Assembly (NCBI GenBank): GCA_938075305.1 | Contig: CALJGV010000036.1 | Coordinates: 26,581-90,580, forward strand | Length of the DNA stretch: 64,000 bases | Reading direction: 5' to 3' | Source: an uncultured bacterium | GTDB taxonomy: Bacteria; Planctomycetota; UBA1135; GCA-002686595 | Shown: one piece after another, positions 57,790 through 64,000 of the stretch | Numbering within the stretch: the stretch's first letter is position 1 | Layout: every line of letters begins with the position of its first letter | Notes under the pieces: generated by a model | What the model saw: the letters and a program-made list of their open reading frames with translations, nothing else | What the model was told of the DNA's origin: nothing | Databases searched by the model: none | Made by a program: the position numbers and the translations under genes

Positions 57790-59280
57790 GTGTTCAGAAT
57801 CCTCACCAGCGCTGCCCTGGCGGCGCTAGTTGCAGCGACCCCCGGGACGTCCAACGCACAGCAGGGGCGCTTCCCCGGCCTCTCCGTAAGGACGCTGGTG
57901 ACCGCGGCGCCTTCCCGGCCGTCGAACTACGGCCCGAGGCACATTCAACTCGGCAATGGGATCTCCGCGTTCGTCTCCTCGGTGACCGCGGCATCGGCGG
58001 GGGCTCCTGGCCTCATCCCCGGCAGGGGGGGGCTCGTGCTCATCATGTCGATCTTCGTGGAGGAGACGCAGGCGGAGGAGCCGTTCTCGATCTACATCCC
58101 GCCGACCCCGGTGGGGGTGGAGCGGCCGATGCTCGTGGCGTTCCACGGGTTCAATGTTTCGCACCTCGACATCTGGGCGAACACCTCCTTCATCGAGGAG
58201 TGCCAGGCCCGGGACTGGATCCTGATCGCGCCCTACTCGAGGAACCTCGCGCCGACGGGGCCGGGAACCTCCCAGATCAGCTTCGGGAGCGCACAGAGCC
58301 AGACGCACGTCCAGGCGGTGATCGACTACGTGCGCGAGAACTTCGCCGTGGACCGAGATCGCATCTACGGGGTCGGCTTCTCCATGGGCGGCGGGGCCGC
58401 TCTGAGCTACGCCGCCAGGCACCGGGATCCTGAGCGCGGTGCGTTCGCGGCGGTCGTGAACCACACGGGTACGATCTCGCTCCGGAACACCTACGACAAC
58501 GTCGGTCCGGACCAGCAGGCGCTCATGCGCCGAATCTTCAACGGCTCGCCTTCCTTCTCGCCGTTCGAGTACGTGCGGGCGTCGAGCATCGACCTGGATG
58601 CGTCGGCGAACCTCGTCCCCGGGAGCCGTCACATGGCGACGAACCTCGTCGGGGTTCCCGTGAGGACTTACTACGGCATCGGCGACTCCGAGCAGTACCT
58701 GGTGGATCAGTCCTTGGCCCTCGACAGCTTCATGTCGTCGATCTCCACCTCCTTCGAGCTGATCGCGCTGCCGTCGAACTGCTCAGCCGCCCAGCAGGGG
58801 CACTGCTGGGACACCATCGACGAGACCGAGGTCTGTGACTGGCTGGAGCTACAGAGCCTCTCGGTCCCGGGTCCGGTCGGTCAGGTGGTCGCGGACCGCA
58901 ACGCGCGCTGGGGCAACCTCCGCGTCGAGCCGACCTCCCCGGACGACTTCGCCACCCTGGACTACTCCGTCTCAACGGCGCAGAGCTCCGTCCGGCTGCT
59001 CGGGACCCGCAACGTGGATGAGATCGAGCTGGATCTCGCCGACCTGGGCCTCTCCAGCCAGGCCCCGTTCAGCGTGCGCTGTGGCAGCGCCGACTCGACC
59101 GGGGATCGGATCCTCCTGAACGGCCTCGCCGGTCCGCCCCAGGACGTCCTGCGAAACGGGATCTCCTTGGGCCAGGACTGTCAGGCCGCGGGCTCCACCT
59201 GGTGCTTCGACGCGACCACCGGAACGCTCCGCTTGGAGGAGGTCTCGAGCCTCTCCTCCCTGTGGAGCATCGTCCCCTGA
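57790..59280 (+). CDS. Secreted PHB-depolymerase-like esterase
   Basis: A 496-residue exported protein. A signal peptide (about 1-23, ending SNA-QQ) is clear. The alpha/beta-hydrolase core covers about 95-345: oxyanion region PMLVAFHGFNVSHLD, nucleophile GVGFSMGGGAAL, and a candidate His in GHCWDTI. The fold resembles LpqC/PHB depolymerase or feruloyl esterases. The C-terminal 130 residues are a beta-rich domain common in planctomycete secreted proteins. The preceding 260 bases are less GC-rich and probably hold its promoter. GTG 57790 is used. Confidence 0.82.
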   Translation: MFRILTSAALAALVAATPGTSNAQQGRFPGLSVRTLVTAAPSRPSNYGPRHIQLGNGISAFVSSVTAASAGAPGLIPGRGGLVLIMSIFVEETQAEEPFSIYIPPTPVGVERPMLVAFHGFNVSHLDIWANTSFIEECQARDWILIAPYSRNLAPTGPGTSQISFGSAQSQTHVQAVIDYVRENFAVDRDRIYGVGFSMGGGAALSYAARHRDPERGAFAAVVNHTGTISLRNTYDNVGPDQQALMRRIFNGSPSFSPFEYVRASSIDLDASANLVPGSRHMATNLVGVPVRTYYGIGDSEQYLVDQSLALDSFMSSISTSFELIALPSNCSAAQQGHCWDTIDETEVCDWLELQSLSVPGPVGQVVADRNARWGNLRVEPTSPDDFATLDYSVSTAQSSVRLLGTRNVDEIELDLADLGLSSQAPFSVRCGSADSTGDRILLNGLAGPPQDVLRNGISLGQDCQAAGSTWCFDATTGTLRLEEVSSLSSLWSIVP

Positions 59281-59338
59281 CCGTCCGTCGCGAGGCCGCT
59301 GGGCTGCGGTGCTCCCTATGGTCCGCCGCCTGGTTGGT

Positions 59339-60382
59339 TCAGCGGATGGGCTCGACCGTGTAGCCCTGTGCGCGGAGGAGCGAGACGAGGCCTAGCTTGG
59401 GGGCCCGCTTCCCCTCCTCGACCTCGAACTTCGGCTGCATCCGCTGGGGCGCCGCCGCCTCATCCTCGCCGGCTGACGTGGCAGGGATCGACGGAGCGTC
59501 GGGCATGTGCAGGGCTCCCACGGCGAAGAAGGTGGTGCCCTCAGCGCTCATGCGCTCGTCGATCCGTCCTGCCATGCGCAGATTCCGCCGCCACAGGAAG
59601 GCGGCGGCGGCGCGCTCCTTCAGCGCGGGGTCGGTGCCGAATCCAGCGTCCATCAGCGCGAGCAGGCGACCCTCATCGCCTGAGAGCCAGGCGGCGAGCG
59701 TCTCCTCGATCAGGTCCCTTCCATTGGCCTCGTATCGATCCAACTCGTCCAGCGTGTCGGTCAGCATGGAGAGATGCTCCGCGTCGGTGAAGACCTCGAA
59801 GGCGGCGATCTGCTCCGCGGGTTCCTCGAGGCCACCCACCTTCTTTCCGGCGTCGCGGGCTTGCTGGAAGAGCCACTTGTCCAGGGGGGGCCTCCCGGCG
59901 CTCATTTCGGGGAGGTACTTGAGCATCGGGAGCGTCGCACCCACCGCCCAGGGCTTCATCCGGGCCAGGCCAGCGGAGTAGGCCGCCGGGAGGCCGGCCT
60001 TTCTGATCTGGGCCTCCACCCGGGCCCAGGTTTCGGGTCCGACCATCCGGTCCAGCCGGCCCGCGGGGGGCAGGAGCGCCGCCATCTGGACCTGCTGCTC
60101 GACCTCGGGCGTGGTCTCGATCTCCGCGTAGAGGGCGGTGCTGGCGTCCAGGGCCGTCTTGACCTGCTCCGGGATCGTGAGGGCGCGGGCGTCCGGGAGG
60201 TGGATCGTCCCGTAGAGGTAGCCCTTGGCCTCACCGCGCTCGATGCGCCAGAGGAAGGGCTGGGCAGGGGACGCAGGGGCTGCGGCCGGATCCTGGGGGG
60301 CGGGAGCCTTGGCCGGGGCGGCCGGGGCGAGGAGCCAGGCGGCAAGGAGGGCGAGCAGGGTGACGATCGGCGAGCGCTTCAT
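59339..60382 (-). CDS. TraB/GumN family protein
   Basis: A 347-residue exported protein with a signal peptide (about 1-24). The TraB/GumN (PrgY/TIKI-like) fold is shown by FLWRIERGEAKGYLYGTIHLPD with the GxxH motif, ALYAEIE, GLEEPAEQIAAF and FFAVGALHMPD. Members are metal-dependent hydrolases, some of them proteases that inactivate signalling peptides. It is a single leftward gene with an unusually long leader region; the strong hairpin at 60531-60559 lies 149 bases upstream of its ATG. Confidence 0.87.
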   Translation of the reverse strand: MKRSPIVTLLALLAAWLLAPAAPAKAPAPQDPAAAPASPAQPFLWRIERGEAKGYLYGTIHLPDARALTIPEQVKTALDASTALYAEIETTPEVEQQVQMAALLPPAGRLDRMVGPETWARVEAQIRKAGLPAAYSAGLARMKPWAVGATLPMLKYLPEMSAGRPPLDKWLFQQARDAGKKVGGLEEPAEQIAAFEVFTDAEHLSMLTDTLDELDRYEANGRDLIEETLAAWLSGDEGRLLALMDAGFGTDPALKERAAAAFLWRRNLRMAGRIDERMSAEGTTFFAVGALHMPDAPSIPATSAGEDEAAAPQRMQPKFEVEEGKRAPKLGLVSLLRAQGYTVEPIR

Positions 60383-60520
60383 GGGGAGGTAGTGGGCCGT
60401 GGGGAACTCGGGCGGGATGGTACCCCCTCCCCAGCCGCGCTGACCCTCTCCGCCCTGTCCGGGCTCCGCTGACGGCCGGATCCCCGCCGCTCGGGCGCCC
60501 GAGGGCGATTCTGAGCCCGG

Positions 60521-60559
60521 GCATAAAAGAAGGGTCGGTGAGCTAGCATCACCGACCCT
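60521..60559 (-). terminator. Rho-independent terminator, leftward
   Basis: AGGGTCGGTGA (60531-60541) and TCACCGACCCT (60549-60559) are perfect reverse complements with a 7-base loop. On the minus strand the stem is followed at once by TCTTTTATGC, a T-rich tail. This is the clearest intrinsic terminator in the window. It ends transcripts entering from the right, either from the GAF-like gene or from a small RNA. Confidence 0.8.
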
Positions 60560-60700
60560 AGAGAGAGAAGGGCCTCCCGAGCTTCCCGGATACGCCGCGG
60601 CTCGCAACGCAGCGCACCTCTCGAGCGGCCCCCATGCTGGGTGGTATTTGACTACCTCCCGCACTCTCAGACTACGGCCGGATAGCCCCTCGCCAACGAG
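60525..60700 (-). ncRNA. Candidate small structured RNA ending at the terminator
   Basis: Leftward from about 60680 the sequence can fold well before it reaches the terminator. A hairpin GGGAGGTA-GTCAAA-TACCACCC has a seven-pair stem with one A-A mismatch. A GAGAG near the start could pair with CTCTC just before the terminator, closing the whole. No reading frame of merit covers it. It does not match tmRNA, RNase P, SRP or 6S RNA as I remember their conserved parts. No promoter can be assigned, so this is a hypothesis. Confidence 0.3.
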
Positions 60701-60886
60701 TCGGTTCGACCAATTCTGACCGGCTCCCGGGGGGGCCCGAGCGGCTCGGTGGAGCGGCGAACTGGAGCTAGGTCAATTACCCTCGATGCCGGCCCCGAAT
60801 GCGCTCCCTGCGGCGGGGACGCACCTCGGAACTGGGAGTATTGCTAGTTCCGGGAATTTGTCCCGGCGGGCGTTCCAAATCCGGAC

Positions 60887-61327
60887 TCAGCGCGGATCTG
60901 CCGACGGCAGAGGAGGCGGCGCCTGGTCGTCGCCCTGCCACGTCAGGCTCACCGCAGCGGCGAGAACGTCGATGGCCTCGAGGTTCTCCTCGCGGTTCAT
61001 CAGCTGCCCCTGGGCCACGAGGCAGCGCCGGGGACCGAGCTCGTGGACCGTGGCCGTGGTCCCGGCTCCGGCGGACTCGGGGGAGGGGACCGGGCCGCCG
61101 TACCCACGGAGCTGGCTCCAGGGGGCGCCCGGGTGGTCCTGGGACCAGATGCCGGCGGCCGTGGCCCAGCCGGACCGGACGAGCTCCCTCAGGAGCTCGC
61201 GCTCGACCGTCCCCTGTCCCCCGGCGCAGGCCGCCGTGGCGAGCCTCAGGGTCGCGTCGGCGAGCGCCGAGAAGGTGTCCTCGGCGCCAGGGTTGGCGCG
61301 CGGCCGGATCGAGTCGGGGTCTCCCAC
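60887..61327 (-). CDS. Small GAF-like domain protein
   Basis: A 146-residue soluble protein. The segment from about 18 to 130 looks like a GAF-type sensor domain (ALADATLRLATAACAGGQGT, WATAAGIWSQDHPGAPW, LVAQGQLMNREENLEAIDVL). No kinase or output domain follows, and the C-terminus ends in a Pro-rich tail. It is divergent from the ChrR-like cupin gene with 82 bases between the starts. It could be a stand-alone sensor. Assignment is tentative. Confidence 0.6.
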   Translation of the reverse strand: MGDPDSIRPRANPGAEDTFSALADATLRLATAACAGGQGTVERELLRELVRSGWATAAGIWSQDHPGAPWSQLRGYGGPVPSPESAGAGTTATVHELGPRRCLVAQGQLMNREENLEAIDVLAAAVSLTWQGDDQAPPPLPSADPR

Positions 61328-61409
61328 GGCTCCTGTATCGGGTCGAGTCCTCCCGGGCCTGAAGCGGCAGGGCGCCCGCGCGGGGCCAGGGGATCGCTAT
61401 CCTGACTGC

Positions 61410-61775
61410 ATGCACCTTCCTGGATTGGCCCTCAGAGGTCCCCTGGACGACCTGCCCTGGCGAGAGACCCGCATCGGGGGGATCGCATGGGTGGATCTCG
61501 CCCCCGAGTCGGCCGGGTCCGCCCGTACCGTGCTGATCCGGATGGACCCCGGCTGTGGATACCCCCGACATCGACACCTGGGGCCCGAGGACGTGCTCGT
61601 CCTGGCGGGCGGATACACCGACGATGACGGCCGGGTTCTGGAGGCGGGAGACTTCATCAGGTACCCGGAGGGCAGCGAGCACGCCCCCACGGCGAATGGG
61701 GTGGTCGGCGACCCCCCGTGCGTGCTCTTCGCCGTGGCCCACGGCGGAACCGAGCGGACGGACCCGGGACCGTAG
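61410..61775 (+). CDS. Orphan ChrR-type cupin protein
   Basis: A 121-residue single cupin. The motif GCGYPRHRHLGPEDVLVLAG carries the metal-binding His pair and Glu, and EGSEHAPTA carries the last His. The overall sequence (ARTVLIRMDPGC, GDFIRYPEGSEH) matches the C-terminal cupin of ChrR anti-sigma factors, which responds to singlet oxygen or peroxides. The N-terminal zinc anti-sigma domain is missing, so it cannot work as ChrR by itself. It may be an oxidant-responsive accessory or an independent dioxygenase-like cupin. Confidence 0.82.
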   Translation: MHLPGLALRGPLDDLPWRETRIGGIAWVDLAPESAGSARTVLIRMDPGCGYPRHRHLGPEDVLVLAGGYTDDDGRVLEAGDFIRYPEGSEHAPTANGVVGDPPCVLFAVAHGGTERTDPGP

Positions 61776-61969
61776 GGCCCCTCTGACTGGCGGGGCGCCC
61801 TGGACGGGGCGCCGCCCCGATGCGGGACGCCCCAGGGAAGCCCATCCGCGGTGGGGACGGGCGGGCCGAGGAGGGAGGGGGCCGCGCAGCATCCGCGGAC
61901 CCGGCTGGACGGGACCGCGTCGGTGACGGACACTTGGGGGCAACCCTTCCCCGGACCTCCGCTCCAAAG

Positions 61970-62620
61970 ATGACTGACCTCGACCCCATGACCGACAGCG
62001 ACGTGGATCCAGCCATGGCCCGCCCGGTACGTTCCAAGGACTGCTCTCTGGACCGGCTGACCGTCGAGCTCGAGGCCGAGCTAGAGGGGGTCGCGCCGAT
62101 CGACGTGGACGGGGCGCAGGTCGCCTCGCTGCTGCGCGCGTATGCCGCATCTGAGGACTCGTGGCGGCGCTACGCCATCTTCGGTGAGTCCTCGTACGGG
62201 AGGAACCTGATCTGGCGCTCCCGCGACTTCGAGCTGCTGCTGCTCTGCTGGAGGTCCGGCCAGGCATCGGCGATCCACGACCACGGGGATCAGAACTGCT
62301 GGATGGCGATCCTGGACGGCGCGCTCGAGGAGGAGCACTTCTCCGCCCGTGACGGCCAGCTCAAGCGGGGCCGCGTCAAGGTCTACGAGGCCGGGGGCCT
62401 GGCCTTCATCCGGGACGAGATCGCCCTGCATCAGATCCGCGCCGGCGAGGCAGGGGACGGCGTCTCCCTGCACCTCTACGCGCGGCCCATCGACGACTGC
62501 CTCAGCTTCTGCCCCGAGTCAGGGGAGTCCACCCCGATTCGCGTGGGGTACACCAGCGTCCGCGGGACCCCCTGTGGTGATGCGGACCCCGATGCGATCC
62601 GCACCGCCTGGACGGGATGA
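61970..62620 (+). CDS. Cysteine dioxygenase type I family
   Basis: A 216-residue thiol dioxygenase oxidising cysteine, or a related thiol, to the sulfinate. The iron ligands are the two His of SAIHDHGDQNCW and the later His in IALHQIRAG. The Cys of NCW lies at the position of the crosslinked Cys of mammalian cysteine dioxygenase, and the partner Tyr is in LHLYARPID. Conservation of both argues for true cysteine dioxygenase rather than 3-mercaptopropionate dioxygenase. ATG 61970 is used; ATG 61988 is possible. Confidence 0.9.
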   Translation: MTDLDPMTDSDVDPAMARPVRSKDCSLDRLTVELEAELEGVAPIDVDGAQVASLLRAYAASEDSWRRYAIFGESSYGRNLIWRSRDFELLLLCWRSGQASAIHDHGDQNCWMAILDGALEEEHFSARDGQLKRGRVKVYEAGGLAFIRDEIALHQIRAGEAGDGVSLHLYARPIDDCLSFCPESGESTPIRVGYTSVRGTPCGDADPDAIRTAWTG

Positions 62621-62741
62621 TCGGGCCTGGGGCAGGTGGCTCGCCTACCGCCTCGAACGGGCCCCCCAGGGGCCCCTCGGGTCTCGCGCCCGCCCCTTGC
62701 CGATGGCGCCCCCGACCAGTAGATTCTTCGGGCCAAACGGC

Positions 62742-62818
62742 GGCGAGGTAGCTCAGTCGGTTAGAGCACTGGCTTCATAAGCCAGGGGTCGCGGGTTCAA
62801 GTCCCGCCCTCGCTACCA
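62742..62818 (+). tRNA. tRNA-Met (CAT)
   Basis: A complete cloverleaf with encoded CCA. Acceptor GGCGAGG pairs with CCTCGCT, D stem GCTC/GAGC, anticodon stem CTGGC/GCCAG with loop TTCATAA (anticodon CAT), variable GGGTC, and T stem GCGGG/CCCGC with loop TTCAAGT. The discriminator base is A. The paired first position is a G-U wobble. The anticodon stem lacks the three G-C pairs of initiators, so elongator Met is most likely; a lysidine-modified Ile2 tRNA cannot be ruled out by sequence alone. Confidence 0.92.
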
Positions 62819-62971
62819 CCCCATCCAACCCCGTTGGGCCCCCCGTGCGAGCGCCGCGAGCTCCGGGGAGCGCCGCAGGTCCCTGGACCCAGAGGGCGCT
62901 TTGAGCCTCTGGAGCGAACGCTTGCTCGCAGCCCGCTGCCCGTATCTCGCGGGGTCGCACCCCAGCAACAA

Positions 62972-63006
62972 GAAGCCGGCGCGCGACCAGGTCGCGCGCC
63001 GGCTTC
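62972..63006 (-). terminator. Terminator of the glutamine synthetase gene
   Basis: GAAGCCGGCGCGCGAC (62972-62987) and its exact complement at 62991-63006 form a perfect 16-bp stem with a 3-base loop. It lies 31 bases past the stop of the leftward glutamine synthetase gene and is followed, leftward, by TTGTTGC. It would also separate that gene from the tRNA on the other strand. Confidence 0.82.
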
Positions 63007-63037
63007 GAGCTTCCCCTGGCAGGGGGAGCGCCCCGCG

Positions 63038-64000
<963 letters not shown>

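Larger units (their letters stand above)
60383..60886. other. 500-base non-coding region with strong secondary structure
   Basis: The gap lies between the leftward TraB/GumN gene and the leftward GAF-like gene. It contains no convincing gene on either strand. It holds an intrinsic terminator at 60521-60559 and, just upstream of it in the leftward direction, a run of potential stems. It therefore holds the promoter for the TraB/GumN gene and perhaps a small RNA. Confidence 0.5.

Noticed and set aside
60531..60559. Inverted repeat read as an insertion-sequence or attachment-site end
   Set aside because: It has a short loop and a T-tail on one strand, no target duplication and no transposase nearby; an intrinsic terminator explains it.

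Overview
The window is GC-rich (about 70% by eye), densely coding, and contains many genes that overlap by four bases. It has no phage, insertion sequence, CRISPR or rRNA signals. The mix of an ECF sigma factor with an RskA-type anti-sigma, a secreted sulfatase-like lipoprotein, an ABC permease fused to a CPBP protease, a carboxypeptidase-regulatory-repeat protein, type III glutamine synthetase and a ChrR-like cupin fits a free-living, aerobic, probably Planctomycetota bacterium. That assignment is an inference at low to moderate confidence; Myxococcota or another GC-rich phylum cannot be excluded.

Region 1 (1-10.9 kb) is the most interesting part. An ECF sigma factor and its membrane anti-sigma run rightward. 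They converge on a seven-gene leftward operon: CFA-type methyltransferase, fatty-acid desaturase, FAD amine-oxidase-like protein, DUF1365, a second CFA-type methyltransferase, DUF2878 and a cobalamin-binding protein. The cobalamin protein carries the residues used for light sensing in CarH but has no DNA-binding domain. Five of the six junctions overlap or abut, three of them by four bases. This looks like a light- or singlet-oxygen-responsive membrane-lipid modification system with its own photoreceptor.

Region 2 (10.9-22.3 kb) holds a lipoprotein hydrolase, a PcrA/UvrD helicase, a DprE2/DprE1-like epimerase pair, an RlmL-like rRNA methyltransferase, a sulfatase-like lipoprotein whose nucleophile position is Thr, a methyltransferase coupled to an ApaH-like phosphatase, and a 53-residue very basic protein.

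Region 3 (22.3-30 kb) holds an EamA transporter fused to a sialidase-like propeller, then an M24 peptidase and NatA/NatB-like ABC exporter operon joined by NTGA stop/start overlaps.

Region 4 (30-46 kb) holds signal peptidase I, aldehyde dehydrogenase, an HDOD protein, cardiolipin synthase, a secreted M1 peptidase, two exported RGG-rich proteins, a LytS/LytTR two-component pair, and a GCS2-CBS ligase next to an AstE-like deacylase.

Region 5 (46-64 kb) holds a DUF4863 protein, a GT-C-like membrane protein, queF, an esterase with adenosine deaminase, gltX followed by four envelope or uncharacterised genes, a secreted esterase, a TraB/GumN protein, a strong hairpin with a candidate small RNA, a GAF-like protein, an orphan ChrR-type cupin, cysteine dioxygenase, tRNA-Met and the 3' part of type III glutamine synthetase.
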